From NCBI GenBank assembly GCA_017308575.1, contig JAFKEQ010000002.1:436832-500831 (forward strand): a stretch of DNA of 64,000 bases, read 5' to 3'. The notes under the pieces are model-generated. The model had not been told where the DNA came from. It saw nothing but the letters and a program-made list of their open reading frames with translations, and did not search any database. The translations under genes were made by a program, and so were the position numbers. The stretch is from Afipia sp. (GTDB lineage Bacteria; Pseudomonadota; Alphaproteobacteria; Rhizobiales; Xanthobacteraceae). Of the stretch, positions 54,643 through 64,000 are shown piece by piece (the first letter of the stretch is position 1; each line of letters opens with the position of its first letter).

Positions 54643-56580
54643 TCAGGCCAGTTTCACCTTTTCTGGTGCGTCCTTGCCGAGCGCCTCGAACACCTTCGCG
54701 ACAATGCCCTTGGCGTCGAGTCCAGCCTGTTCGTACATCTTCGCCGGGGAATCGTGATCGATGAAGGTGTCCGGCAGCACCAGCGTGCGCACGCGCAGGC
54801 CCTTGTCGAGCGCGCCGTGATCCGCCAGCGTCTGCAGCACATGGGTGCCGAAGCCGCCGATGGCGCCTTCCTCGACGGTGATCAGTACCTCGTGCTCGCG
54901 CGCGAGTTTCAGGATCATGTCGAGATCGAGCGGCTTCATGAAGCGCGCGTCGGCGACGGTGGTGGAGAGGCCGAACGTATCGAGTTCGTCGGCGGCCTTG
55001 AGGCATTCGCCGAGCCGCGCGCCGAACGACAGCAGCGCCACCTTCGGCTTGCCTGCGCCCGCTTCGCGCACGATGCGGCCCTTGCCGATCGGCAGCGGCA
55101 CGCCGACTTCGGGCATCTCGACCCCGCGGCCTTCTCCGCGCGGATAGCGCAGCGCGCTCGGCGCATCGTCGATCGCGACCTGGGTTGCGACCATGTGTAC
55201 GAGATCAGCTTCGTCCGCCGCCGCCATGATGATGAAGCCGGGCAGAACGCCGAGGTAGGTGTTGTCGAACGAGCCGGCATGGGTCGGACCGTCCTGACCG
55301 ACCAGACCCGCGCGGTCGATGGCGAAGCGCACCGGCAGGCGCTGGATCGCCACGTCATGCACGACCTGATCGTAGCCGCGCTGCAGGAAGGTGGAGTAGA
55401 TCGCGCAGAATGGCTTGAAGCCTTCGGTGGCGAGGCCTGCGGCGAATGTCACCGCATGCTGTTCGGCGATGCCGACATCGAAAGTTCGGTTCGGGAATGA
55501 CTTCTCGAAAATATCGACACCGGTTCCGCCCGGCATCGCGGCGGTGATGGCGACGATTTTGTCGTCCTTCTGCGCTTCCTTCACGAGGCTTTGGCCGAAC
55601 ACGGACGTATAGGACGGCGCGTTCGACTTCGCCTTGACCTGCGTGCCGGTGGCGACGTCGAACTTGGCCACCGCATGATATTTGTCGCTGGAAGCTTCGG
55701 CGGGCGCATAGCCCTTGCCCTTCTGCGTGACAACATGAATCAGCACCGGACCGTTGCCGGCATCGCGCACGTTGGTCAGCACCGGAAGCAGGTGGTCGAG
55801 ATTGTGTCCGTCGATCGGGCCGACATAGAAGAAGCCCATTTCCTCGAACAGCGTGCCGCCGGTCACCATGCCGCGCGCATATTCCTCGGCGCGCAAGGCG
55901 CGGTCCTCGAAAAACTTCGGCAGCTTGTGCGCGAGGTTCTTGAGCGCTTCGCGGGCCGAGCCGTAAGTCTGGCTCGACAGCAGCCGTGCGAGATAGGCTG
56001 ACATCGCGCCGACAGGCGGCGCGATCGACATGTCATTGTCGTTGAGAATGACGATCAGGCGCGACTGCATCGCGCCCGCATTGTTCATGGCCTCATAGGC
56101 CATGCCCGCGGACATCGAACCGTCGCCGATCACGGCGATGACGTTGTTGTCGCCGCCGGTAAGATCGCGCGCCACGGCCATGCCGAGGCCGGCGGAGATC
56201 GAGGTGGAGGAATGCGCCGCGCCGAACGGATCGTAGTCGCTTTCGGCACGCTTGGTGAAACCGGAGAGTCCACCGCCGGTGCGCAGAGTGCGGATACGAT
56301 CGCGGCGGCCGGTGAGAATCTTGTGCGGATAAGCCTGATGGCCGACATCCCAGATGATGCGGTCGCGCGGCGTGTCGAACACGTAGTGAAGCGCGGTGGT
56401 CAGCTCCACCACGCCAAGTCCCGCGCCGAAATGGCCGCCGGTCACCGAGACCACGTCGATGGTTTCCTGGCGCAGTTCGTCGGCGAACTGGCGCAACTGC
56501 TCGGGCTTGAGCTTGCGCAGCAGGTCCGGCGTCGGCGCGGCGTCGAGGAGAGGGGTCTTGCTCGGGTGTGACACGTTCAT
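54643..56580 (-). CDS. dxs: 1-deoxy-D-xylulose-5-phosphate synthase
   Basis: First enzyme of the MEP isoprenoid pathway; condenses pyruvate and glyceraldehyde 3-phosphate with thiamine diphosphate. The 645-residue product has [20 protein letters not shown] near the start, the ThDP motif [18 protein letters not shown] (GDG...NN, about 150-170), and transketolase C-domain motifs [20 protein letters not shown] and [18 protein letters not shown] 56580 fits family starts ([13 protein letters not shown]); the frame runs 3 codons further to a TTG. It is in a six-gene minus-strand run. Confidence 0.96.
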   Translation of the reverse strand: MNVSHPSKTPLLDAAPTPDLLRKLKPEQLRQFADELRQETIDVVSVTGGHFGAGLGVVELTTALHYVFDTPRDRIIWDVGHQAYPHKILTGRRDRIRTLRTGGGLSGFTKRAESDYDPFGAAHSSTSISAGLGMAVARDLTGGDNNVIAVIGDGSMSAGMAYEAMNNAGAMQSRLIVILNDNDMSIAPPVGAMSAYLARLLSSQTYGSAREALKNLAHKLPKFFEDRALRAEEYARGMVTGGTLFEEMGFFYVGPIDGHNLDHLLPVLTNVRDAGNGPVLIHVVTQKGKGYAPAEASSDKYHAVAKFDVATGTQVKAKSNAPSYTSVFGQSLVKEAQKDDKIVAITAAMPGGTGVDIFEKSFPNRTFDVGIAEQHAVTFAAGLATEGFKPFCAIYSTFLQRGYDQVVHDVAIQRLPVRFAIDRAGLVGQDGPTHAGSFDNTYLGVLPGFIIMAAADEADLVHMVATQVAIDDAPSALRYPRGEGRGVEMPEVGVPLPIGKGRIVREAGAGKPKVALLSFGARLGECLKAADELDTFGLSTTVADARFMKPLDLDMILKLAREHEVLITVEEGAIGGFGTHVLQTLADHGALDKGLRVRTLVLPDTFIDHDSPAKMYEQAGLDAKGIVAKVFEALGKDAPEKVKLA

Positions 56581-56759
56581 AATCCGCAATTTTTGGGGGC
56601 GTCCGGCCCGGCGAGAAATAAAGTGCCTGAAAAGTCCGAAACGGACCCGTGACTTATACCAATTCCAAAGTCATGCCAATACGTTAGGCAGTCCCGATAA
56701 GTCCCATGTTTTCAGGGGGAAAGACCCGGAACCGGGTAGGGGCTTTATGGAACGATAGC

Positions 56760-56965
56760 GGCCGCATCCACAATGTCGTCCCCGCGAAAGCGGGGACTCA
56801 TCCTTCAAAACCCACAACGTCATCACCGGGCTTGTCCCGGTGATCCACGTCTTGTTGGCGACAGTTAAAACGTGGATGGCGGATAAACCCGGCTATGACG
56901 CCGAGTGTGGCGAAGCATCACGCTCTCTACTCAGCCCGGAGCTGGATCCCCGCTTTCGGGACGAC
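56760..56965. repeat. REP-like palindrome cluster between dxs and xseB
   Basis: In the 427-bp gap: GTCGTCCCCGCGAAAGCGGGGA, GTCATCACCGGGCTTGTCCC...GGTGATCC, and CCGGAGCTGGATCCCCGCTTTCGGGACGAC. Nothing gene-like is seen. These palindromes separate dxs from xseB, which may break the run transcriptionally. Confidence 0.75.
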
Positions 56966-57007
56966 CGGAGCTTACGCTCGATTCCGTGCGGCGACTCGCA
57001 GTTTGCC

Positions 57008-57259
57008 TTACTGCACGTCGAGCGGTTCGGTGCCTGCCGCCTGTCCGGACGCATCGGTGGTGATCTTGTCCACCCGCGCTTCGGCCTGACGCAGCAGGTC
57101 CTCGCATCGGCGCTTGAGGCTTTCGCCGCGCTCATAGATCGCAACCGATTCCTCGAGCGGCACCTTGCCGTCTTCCAGGCGCTTCACGATGGATTCCAGT
57201 TCCTCGATGGCGCGCTCGAAGCTGAGCTTCTTGACGTCCGCGTGGGTGGTGTCGGCCAT
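57008..57259 (-). CDS. xseB: Exodeoxyribonuclease VII small subunit
   Basis: An 83-residue helical subunit that binds XseA to form the single-strand nuclease. The hallmark LSFERAIEELESIVKRLEDG with PLEESVAIYERGESLKRRCE is complete. ATG 57259. XseA is not in the window, as usual in Rhizobiales, where xseB often lies with dxs, tlyA and a histone-deacetylase-like gene, exactly as here. Confidence 0.95.
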   Translation of the reverse strand: MADTTHADVKKLSFERAIEELESIVKRLEDGKVPLEESVAIYERGESLKRRCEDLLRQAEARVDKITTDASGQAAGTEPLDVQ

Positions 57260-57380
57260 GGTCGCTTCCCGCGTTGCGAATTTCGAGATCGGTATCTGCG
57301 CCGCGGAATCTAGGAACGATTTGCGGGCGCAATGTGGCGGCTGTTTAGCGCGATTGCGGTGTGCTGGAAAGCGCAGTCCG

Positions 57381-58310
57381 CTAGTTGTTCATCAGCGTGG
57401 CGACGTGCACGGCGACTGAATCCCGCAGTCCCTGCAAGTCGTAGCCGCCTTCCAGCACCGAGACGATTCGCCCCTGCGCGGACCTGTCGGCGATCTCCAT
57501 CAGCTTGCGCGTGACCCACGCATAGTCTTCCTCGCGCAGTTCGAGGCTGCCGAGCGGATCGCGCCAGTGCGCATCGAAGCCTGCGGAAATCACGATCAGC
57601 TCGGGCGCGAAGGCTTCGAGCCGCGGCAGAATCGCAAGATCGAAGGCCTCGCGGAATTCGCGGCCGCCATTGCCGGCGCGCAGCGGCGCGTTGACGATTG
57701 TGTCGTCCTCGCCGCGCTCCTGCGTGCTGCCGGTGCCTGGAAATAGCGGCATCTGATGGGTTGAGGCATACATCACGCTGCCGTCGGACCAGAAAATCTC
57801 CTGGCTGCCGTTGCCGTGATGGACATCGAAATCCACCACGGCAGCACGCGCGATGCCGTACTTGCGCTGGGCATAGCGGGCCGCGATCGCCGCGCTGTCG
57901 AAGAAGCAGAAGCCCATCGGCCGAGCGGTTTCCGCATGGTGTCCGGGCGGACGCGTGCCGACGAAAGCGTTGGTCCCGGTATTCGTCATCACCGCGTCGA
58001 CGGCCGCGACGGAGCCGCCGACGGCGCGAAGCGCGGCTTCCAGCGAGCCGGGCGACATGCAGGTGTCGCCGTCAAGATAGACCATGCCTTCCTTCGGCGA
58101 GATGTCGCGCAGTTCATCGATATATTCGTGGCTATGGCATAGCGCGACGGTATCGAAATCGCCGATCGGCGCTTCGTGCCGCACCAGCGTGTCGAACTTC
58201 TCATGCGCGAGACCTTCCGCGATGGCGCGGAGGCGATCCGGCCGCTCGGGATGCCCCTGTCCGGTCAGATGATTGAGGCCAGCGGAGTGATGATAATAAA
58301 GCGTCGGCAT
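57381..58310 (-). CDS. Histone-deacetylase-family protein (class II, acetylpolyamine amidohydrolase-like)
   Basis: A 309-residue zinc amidohydrolase. The metal and catalytic residues are visible: TRPPGHHAETARPMGFCFF with the His pair at about 140-141, VVDFDVHHGNGSQEIFW (Asp/His zinc ligands, about 175-190), ISAGFDAHWRDPLG (Asp ligand near 264), and the EGGYDL motif near 295. ATG 58310 starts with MPTLYYHHSAGLNH. The bacterial substrate is not known. It lies 37 bp after the enoyl-CoA hydratase gene. Confidence 0.93.
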   Translation of the reverse strand: MPTLYYHHSAGLNHLTGQGHPERPDRLRAIAEGLAHEKFDTLVRHEAPIGDFDTVALCHSHEYIDELRDISPKEGMVYLDGDTCMSPGSLEAALRAVGGSVAAVDAVMTNTGTNAFVGTRPPGHHAETARPMGFCFFDSAAIAARYAQRKYGIARAAVVDFDVHHGNGSQEIFWSDGSVMYASTHQMPLFPGTGSTQERGEDDTIVNAPLRAGNGGREFREAFDLAILPRLEAFAPELIVISAGFDAHWRDPLGSLELREEDYAWVTRKLMEIADRSAQGRIVSVLEGGYDLQGLRDSVAVHVATLMNN

Positions 58311-58347
58311 TTCAGGACTCGTCTTTCCGCTGTCGGGATGGCGATGA

Positions 58348-59112
58348 TCAGGCTTTCTTCTTGCGTGCGAAGAAAGCAGCGAAGGCGTTGCGGGCCTCAT
58401 CGGATTTCAGCCGCTCGCCGAAATGATGCGACTCTTCATCCATCCGGCGCAACACGTCTTCGCGCGGGGGCTTGAGCAGCTTGCGCGTGAGCGCGACGGC
58501 TTCCTTCGGCAGCAGGCCGATTTCGCGCGCGATCTTGCGCGCTTCGACTTCGGTGTGGCCCGGCGCGACGACTGCATTGACGAAGCCAGCCTCTCGCGCT
58601 TCGTCCGCGCTGACGGTGCGGCCCATCACCAGCATCGCAAAAGCGCGCTGATGGCCCATGGTGCGCGGCGCGAGCAGGCTGGATGCGGCTTCCGGAACGA
58701 GGCCGAGATGGATGAAGGGGGTGGAGAAGGTCGCCGTCGTGCTGGCGAGCACGTAGTCGCAATGAAACAGCATGGTGGTGCCGACGCCGACCGCGATACC
58801 GTCCACCGCGCCGATCAGGGGCTTCTCGTTGTAGGCGAGAGCCTTCAAAAATTGCGTCGCCGCCATCGGCCTTGCATCATCACTTGTCGCGGTGTTGGCC
58901 TTGGCGAAATCTTCCAGATCGTTGCCTGCGGTGAAAACGCCGGAGCCGCCGGAAATGACGATGCTGCGAATCTCCGGATCGGATTGCGCAGACGTAATCG
59001 CATCCGCGATTGCGGTGTACATCTTTTGCGTCAGAGCATTTTTCTTGTCCGGACGGCGCATCGTGATGATGCGTGCAGAGTCTTCATCCGTGACAATCAC
59101 ATGGTCGGTCAT
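58348..59112 (-). CDS. Enoyl-CoA hydratase/isomerase
   Basis: A 254-residue crotonase-fold enzyme. The CoA/oxyanion motifs are ISGGSGVFTAGNDLEDFAKA (about 53-72) and KPLIGAVDGIAVGVGTTMLFHCDYVLA (about 98-124). The two catalytic Glu of ECH-1 are not both evident: the position corresponding to the first holds GTTMLFH, so an isomerase or other crotonase activity is possible. ATG 59112 follows AGGGAA. It heads the run toward xseB and dxs and is divergent from the dioxygenase gene. Confidence 0.9.
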   Translation of the reverse strand: MTDHVIVTDEDSARIITMRRPDKKNALTQKMYTAIADAITSAQSDPEIRSIVISGGSGVFTAGNDLEDFAKANTATSDDARPMAATQFLKALAYNEKPLIGAVDGIAVGVGTTMLFHCDYVLASTTATFSTPFIHLGLVPEAASSLLAPRTMGHQRAFAMLVMGRTVSADEAREAGFVNAVVAPGHTEVEARKIAREIGLLPKEAVALTRKLLKPPREDVLRRMDEESHHFGERLKSDEARNAFAAFFARKKKA

Positions 59113-59247
59113 GGTCGTTCCCTGAAATGCGGGAGGCGTTGCAGCATGGAGATGCTGGCGCCGCCTGAGAGCTTATCCTACATCATCCGACAGAACGGCT
59201 ATAATTGCCATTCGGTTTCTGCCGCTCTGCTGTGAAAGGATACTGCC

Positions 59248-60195
<948 letters not shown>

Positions 60196-60209
60196 GAACG
60201 CCTTTCCCT

Positions 60210-60352
60210 ACCTCTCCCCGTTTACGGGGAGAGGTCGCGAGCCTTCAGGCGAGCGGGTGAGGGGTGCTTATGATTTTTCACAACTGCCCCTCACCCGGAG
60301 GTCTTCGCTGCGCTCGACCTCCGACCTCTCCCCGCAAGCGGGGAGAGGTGAA
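60210..60352. repeat. CTCTCCCCG-type inverted repeat
   Basis: CCTCTCCCCG...CGGGGAGAGGTCG, GGGTGAGGGG, then CCCCTCACCC, and CGACCTCTCCCCGCAAGCGGGGAGAGG. Nested inverted repeats fill the 188-bp gap between two convergent genes and may also terminate both. Confidence 0.8.
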
Positions 60353-60383
60353 ACAGTCAGCGCTTGATAATCAGGTGCCGTGC

Positions 60384-62168
60384 CTACCCCTCCAGCACCG
60401 CATCTGCGCCGGTGGTCGCAGTAGCAGCATCCATGATGGTGCGTTCGAACGCGCCGGACTGCACAGTGACATTCTCCGCGAAGAACCGCGCCAGCGTGAC
60501 ATAACGCCCGGCATCGCCTTGAACCGAGTCATCGCTGCGTGCGGCCAGCGCTTCCTTCGCGAGCGAACAGCCGCCGAGCGTGGTCGAGAACAGCCGTAGA
60601 TAAGTCGTCGCGCCGGCCAGCGCTTCGGCGGGAGCGGTGGCGATCTTTTCCAACAGCCACTTGCTGGCGCGTTCGACGGACTCGACTGCGTCGCGCAGTC
60701 TCGCGCCGGTGGTGCCGAACGCCGGATCGTTCGAGGCTTCGACCTTGGCGACGATGGCCTTCAACTCGCCGAGCAGATCCCACACCGCTTCGCCGCCGCC
60801 CATCTGCAGCTTGCGCATCAGAAGGTCGTTGGCCTGCACGCCGTTGGTGCCTTCATAGATGGTGAGAATGCGCGCGTCGCGGATGTATTGCGCCGCGCCG
60901 GTTTCTTCCATGAAGCCCATGCCGCCGTGAATCTGCACGCCGATGCCAGCGACTTCGTTGGCGACGTCCGTCGAGAACGCTTTCGCCATCGGCGTCAGCA
61001 GCGCACCGCGCGCCGCGGCTTTCTCGCGCACCTTCGGATCGGTGGCGCGATGCGATACGTCGATGGCGACCGCGGTGGCGTAGCAGATGGTGCGTGCGGC
61101 GGCGGTGAGGCCGCGCATCAGCATCAGGTTCCGCTTCACGTCGGGATACATGATGATCGGATCGGAGCCGTCGCCCTTGTGGCCGAGCGCCTTGCCCTGC
61201 TTGCGCTCCTGCGCATAGGCGAGTGCGCGCTGATAGGCGCGATCGGCGAGGCCGACGCCCTGCAGGCCGACGCCGAGGCGCGCCTGATTCATCATGGTGA
61301 ACATCGCCTGCATGCCGCCATTTTCCTTGCCAACGAGCCAGGCGATGGTGCCGCCCTTGTCGCCCATGGTCATGGTGCAGGTGGGGGAGGCGTGGATGCC
61401 GAGCTTGTGCTCGATCCCGCTGGCATAAATATCGTTGCGCGCGCCGAGCGAGCCGTCGGCGTTGACGAGATATTTCGGCGCAAGAAACAGCGAGATGCCC
61501 TTGGTGCCGGCAGGCGCGCCGGGCAGGCGGGCGAGAATGAAATGAACGATGTTGTCGCTCATGTCGTGGTCGCCATAGGTGATGAAGATCTTGGTGCCGA
61601 ACAGGCGATAGGTGCCATCGGCCTGCTTTTCCGCGCGTGTACGCAGCGCGCCGACATCGGTGCCGGCTTGCGGCTCGGTGAGCTGCATGGTGCCGGGCCA
61701 TTCGCCGGAGATCAGCTTTTCAAGATAGATCTTCTTCAACTCGTCGCTGCCATGGGCATCGAGAGCGTCGATCGCGCTCAGCGTGAGCAGCGGGCACAGG
61801 CCGAACGCCATGTTCGACGCGCTCCAGATCTCGTTCACGGCGGAATGCACCGCCAGCGGCAGGCCCTGACCGCCGAACTCTTCCGATCCGGAGACCGCGT
61901 TCCAGCCGCCATCGCACCAGCGCTTGTAAGCGTCAGGCCAGCCCGGCGCGGTGATAACGCCCTTGTCGGTGAGCTCGATGCCGGCGCGGTCGCCGGGCTG
62001 GTTCAGCGGCTCGAGCACGTCGGTGGCGAACTTGCCGGCTTCCTCGATCACCGACGCGGAAAAATCGGCCTCGTAGCCATTATAATGTCCGGCCTCCACG
62101 GCTGCCAAAAGCCCGGCGCCATGGTTGAGAGACAGGAGCATGTCGGTGATCGGTGCGCGGTAGGTCAT
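60384..62168 (-). CDS. Acyl-CoA dehydrogenase, DmdC-like long form
   Basis: FAD enzyme of 594 residues. The extra length over standard acyl-CoA dehydrogenases places it with the DmdC/AidB-related group (3-methylmercaptopropionyl-CoA dehydrogenase and long-chain forms). Motifs: MQLTEPQAGTDVGALRTRAE (FAD, about 158-177), VGLQGVGLADRAYQRALAYA (helix before the active site), GGMGFMEETGAAQYIRDARI, and the catalytic Glu in LTIYEGTNGVQANDL near 440. ATG 62168 starts MTYRAPITDMLLSL, as in relatives. The substrate is not predictable. Confidence 0.92.
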   Translation of the reverse strand: MTYRAPITDMLLSLNHGAGLLAAVEAGHYNGYEADFSASVIEEAGKFATDVLEPLNQPGDRAGIELTDKGVITAPGWPDAYKRWCDGGWNAVSGSEEFGGQGLPLAVHSAVNEIWSASNMAFGLCPLLTLSAIDALDAHGSDELKKIYLEKLISGEWPGTMQLTEPQAGTDVGALRTRAEKQADGTYRLFGTKIFITYGDHDMSDNIVHFILARLPGAPAGTKGISLFLAPKYLVNADGSLGARNDIYASGIEHKLGIHASPTCTMTMGDKGGTIAWLVGKENGGMQAMFTMMNQARLGVGLQGVGLADRAYQRALAYAQERKQGKALGHKGDGSDPIIMYPDVKRNLMLMRGLTAAARTICYATAVAIDVSHRATDPKVREKAAARGALLTPMAKAFSTDVANEVAGIGVQIHGGMGFMEETGAAQYIRDARILTIYEGTNGVQANDLLMRKLQMGGGEAVWDLLGELKAIVAKVEASNDPAFGTTGARLRDAVESVERASKWLLEKIATAPAEALAGATTYLRLFSTTLGGCSLAKEALAARSDDSVQGDAGRYVTLARFFAENVTVQSGAFERTIMDAATATTGADAVLEG

Positions 62169-62690
62169 GGCATGGTCTCGCTGTTGGGGCAGTGCTCGGG
62201 CGGTCTGGTCCTGCGCGCATCGGTCAGGTCGAGGCACGCGTCTCTGCAATAAGCCGTTGTTCTGCGACGTTTTTCCTCGCGCCCCGGCTCTTATGGGAGG
62301 CCGTCTGGCGCACCCTGTCTTCCCATGAAACAGGCGGGGCCTCAACTGGCTGGGGCGCCGAAACCTGCGGAAGGGGACTTCGCGGGCAGGGCACCAGCCG
62401 CGTCGCCGCCGGATGTCATATTGCTGAAATTCTCTCGGCACGTTTGCAGGAGGGCGGATGCATCCCCTCAACAGGAACCGGCAATCCGGGATGGATTTTG
62501 CCTGAAAAAGCGGGTTTCCCCTTTGCCGGAAAATGCTCTAAGACCAGCCCGGTTCTGATGAATCGGCGAGGCTCGCAGGTTTGAGGCGTAGCGTCGAAGC
62601 GCGCGGCTTTCGGCCGGGCCATCGGCCACCACGTTAAACGCGGCGGCGTGGTGATGGGGCATCCCCCGCCGATTGATCGTTCATCGCTGA
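62169..62690. other. Intergenic region, no gene seen
   Basis: A 522-bp gap between the acyl-CoA dehydrogenase start and tRNA-Gln. Open frames on the + strand lack ribosome sites and have atypical composition. No repeat, riboswitch or terminator was recognised. Confidence 0.5.
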
Positions 62691-62765
62691 TGGGGCGTAG
62701 CCAAGCGGTAAGGCAGGGGATTTTGATTCCCCCATTCGGAGGTTCGATCCCTCCCGCCCCAGCCA
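62691..62765 (+). tRNA. tRNA-Gln (TTG)
   Basis: Cloverleaf of 75 nt with encoded CCA. Acceptor stem TGGGGCG pairs with CGCCCCA, the anticodon loop TTTTGAT gives TTG, and the T arm is GGAGGTTCGATCCCTCC. It reads CAA/CAG. The region downstream holds decayed gene fragments. Confidence 0.97.
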
Positions 62766-63221
62766 GCCAGTGCGTGATTTAGAGAATTTCTTTCTTTGGC
62801 GTGAGAAAGGCCGCGCCAATGGCGGGCTTTTCACGCGAGGTCATTCTCCGCAGAGACCGTTTTCCGCCAGCGCGGCTGAAATCGAGCGGTATTCTCTGGC
62901 CACCTGACAAAATATTCCCGTTTTTAAAGAACCAAAACTGGAGACAGGTTCGATAGCACTGAGTGCTGGCCAGAATGGCGAGAAATTTCCGTCTCAACTG
63001 CGCTTTTCAGCGCGCGGAGAAGTCTGCTTTTGACCCGAAACGAACACTCGCTGAATAGCAAGAGTTCGAATCTCTCTTCAGGCGCGCAAAATTGCCACCG
63101 CTCAGAATAAAACCGCGAACTCTGTTGGCGGTGCTATCTCAGCTGATAACCCGCGCCGAAAGCTCTCCACGCAAGTCGTCGCACTCGCTTAAGGTTTCGA
63201 TACTTCCAACATGCGGTTCGG
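62766..63221. other. Gap after tRNA-Gln without intact genes
   Basis: Low-coding-potential sequence. An open frame on the minus strand (62779-62997) shows no family features and no ribosome site. No transposase, att repeat of the tRNA end or terminator was recognised by eye. Confidence 0.5.
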
Positions 63222-63434
63222 TCAGATAGCTTGGCAGCTTATTCTTTCCAGTTTTAACATCGCATTCCGTGCTGCTTGCAGCACGCCATCCGAATGGCCT
63301 GGATCGGTCATCACGCGCGATAGCGTCACAGCGCCGACCATCATGCACATGAGAGAAACTGCCAGATCGCGCGAGCCCTCATCGCCGACCACATTGGCGA
63401 TGTTATCGAAATATTTCTCGAGGTGCTTGCTCAG
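63222..63434 (-). pseudogene. TetR/AcrR-type regulator, C-terminal remnant
   Basis: The frame reads LSKHLEKYFDNIANVVGDEG then RDLAVSLMCMMVGAVTLSRV and SDGVLQAARNAMLKLER, a typical ligand-domain ending of TetR-family regulators (residues about 135 to the end). The N-terminal DNA-binding helix-turn-helix is missing, and the upstream part of this frame is unrelated. It is therefore a truncated relic. Confidence 0.7.
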
Positions 63435-63438
63435 ACGA

Positions 63439-63540
63439 AATGCGCACGGCGCGATCGTTACGCCGATGCATGACGAGCGTCTGCACGGCAATCTTGGGCA
63501 AAAGAGGCTTCACGTCAGTGCACTTGTAAGCGCGGCAGTC
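63439..63540 (-). pseudogene. Alpha/beta-hydrolase remnant fused to the TetR fragment
   Basis: In the frame starting at 63540 the product reads TDVKPLLPKIAVQTLVMHRR then NDRAVRI, like the beta-strand and catalytic-Asp region of alpha/beta hydrolases (I-x-V-P-TLV-x-H-x-x-x-D). Homology appears to stop at about 63439, where the TetR fragment begins within a few bases in another frame. No start, stop or rest of the hydrolase is nearby. Confidence 0.5.
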
Positions 63541-63580
63541 GCCTCGACTTTCCCATCACGATGTGGAGATCGTGCTGCGA

Positions 63581-63619
63581 AGAAAGCCAGCCCTGACGCG
63601 GGGCAAGCATCAGGGCTGG
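63581..63619 (-). terminator. Terminator of the transglutaminase-like gene
   Basis: CCAGCCCTGA, 13-nt loop, TCAGGGCTGG, a perfect 10-bp stem. On the minus strand it is followed by CTTTCTTC. It lies 40 bp after the stop at 63659. Confidence 0.65.
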
Positions 63620-63658
63620 AGCTACGTGAGCGCGATGTGCATCGTTAAAGCGATGTGA

Positions 63659-64000
63659 TTAACCCGGCTTCACCTCGTTCGCTGTGAGGGTGTATTTGAA
63701 ATTATCCGGGTCGTGACAGTCGAGAAGAAGCGATGCGCGCTCGGCCTGCGGATACATCAGGAAGCCGAGCTTTGGATGCGTGCTGCCCGGCAGCGCGACG
63801 TCATGCGCCGTGTTGTAGGCGACCCAGTTGCCTTCCCATGCGCCGAACAGCGTCTTGCGTGCAGCCGCGACTTTCGGGTCATTGATTGCGAGGTTTGTCG
63901 GAGGCTCCTCCAGCATCACCTTGCGCACATCGGCCGGATCGGTCGGCACCCAGCCGAAGCCCTCAAGGAAAACCTCGGCCCGGCAATGCTGCGCCTTGGT
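63659..64000 (-). CDS. Transglutaminase-like protein, C-terminal part (partial)
   Basis: Only the last 113 residues are inside; the gene enters from the window end. The visible part begins TKAQHCRAEVFLEGFGWVPT, where His and Asp of a transglutaminase-core triad fall (HCRAE, PTDPADV); the catalytic Cys would be upstream. The rest (FGAWEGNWVAYNTAHDVALP, GFLMYPQAERASLLLDCHD) matches secreted transglutaminase-domain proteins of Rhizobiales. The cleaved substrate or cross-linking role is unknown. Confidence 0.8.
   Translation of the reverse strand, partial: TKAQHCRAEVFLEGFGWVPTDPADVRKVMLEEPPTNLAINDPKVAAARKTLFGAWEGNWVAYNTAHDVALPGSTHPKLGFLMYPQAERASLLLDCHDPDNFKYTLTANEVKPG

Noticed and set aside
62779..62997. 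72-codon minus-strand frame after tRNA-Gln as a gene
   Set aside because: No ribosome site, no recognised features, and it lies in a region with decayed fragments.

Overview
The window reads as chromosomal DNA of an alphaproteobacterium of the Bradyrhizobiaceae/Nitrobacteraceae group (Bradyrhizobium, Rhodopseudomonas, Nitrobacter, Afipia and relatives). The reasons are high GC coding sequence, lineage-typical proteins (TIGR02301, DUF1194, DUF1499, paired L,D-transpeptidase lipoproteins, an extensin-like protein, an OhrR/Ohr pair), RibB carrying a decayed RibA domain, and intergenic palindromes of the kind common in that family. The genus is not fixed by anything visible.

Layout. 1-1.5 kb: a bacteriophytochrome (cut by the window edge) with its heme oxygenase. 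1.5-2.4 kb: a structured dispersed repeat with its own promoter-like sequence. 2.4-8.7 kb: small conserved proteins, two Nudix hydrolases, an SRAP protein and a tsaC/FAD-dehydrogenase/GNAT/nudK-like operon, then tRNA-Pro. 9-16.9 kb: a Bug-type binding protein, DUF2147, a CPA2 antiporter, ribB, glutaryl-CoA dehydrogenase and a metallo-beta-lactamase-fold hydrolase. 17-22.7 kb: acyl-CoA ligase, extensin-like protein, tandem L,D-transpeptidases, CorA. 22.7-27.5 kb: a stress/repair block with LigD and Ku (divergent, with an EcfG-type promoter before ku) and OhrR/Ohr (two operator-like palindromes between them). 27.6-30.8 kb: SDR, pdxH, lipoprotein, DnaJ-like. 30.8-31.9 kb: a repeat-packed gap with nested palindromes and a second structured repeat. 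31.9-39.4 kb: ilvD, CNNM/CBS protein, EamA transporter, ECF sigma/anti-sigma, fabI, phosphatase. 39.4-47.4 kb: aroC, preceded by four helically phased palindromes, then a two-part glycosyltransferase, an adenylate cyclase, a ClC protein and a diguanylate cyclase. 47.5-52.4 kb: two paralogous chemoreceptors and a DUF1194 protein. 52.5-59.1 kb: a minus-strand run of rlmD-like, tlyA, dxs, xseB, histone-deacetylase-like and enoyl-CoA hydratase genes. 59.2-62.2 kb: ring-cleaving dioxygenase and acyl-CoA dehydrogenase. 62.7 kb: tRNA-Gln, followed by decayed gene fragments, then a transglutaminase-like gene cut by the window end.

Most of the window is ordinary core genome. The less usual material is between genes: two dispersed elements with different 5' halves but a similar 3' architecture and an identical 20-base tail, the phased palindromes before aroC, a nested REP insertion, and a fossil hydrolase/TetR junction beside tRNA-Gln. 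No CRISPR array, intact transposase or prophage gene was seen.
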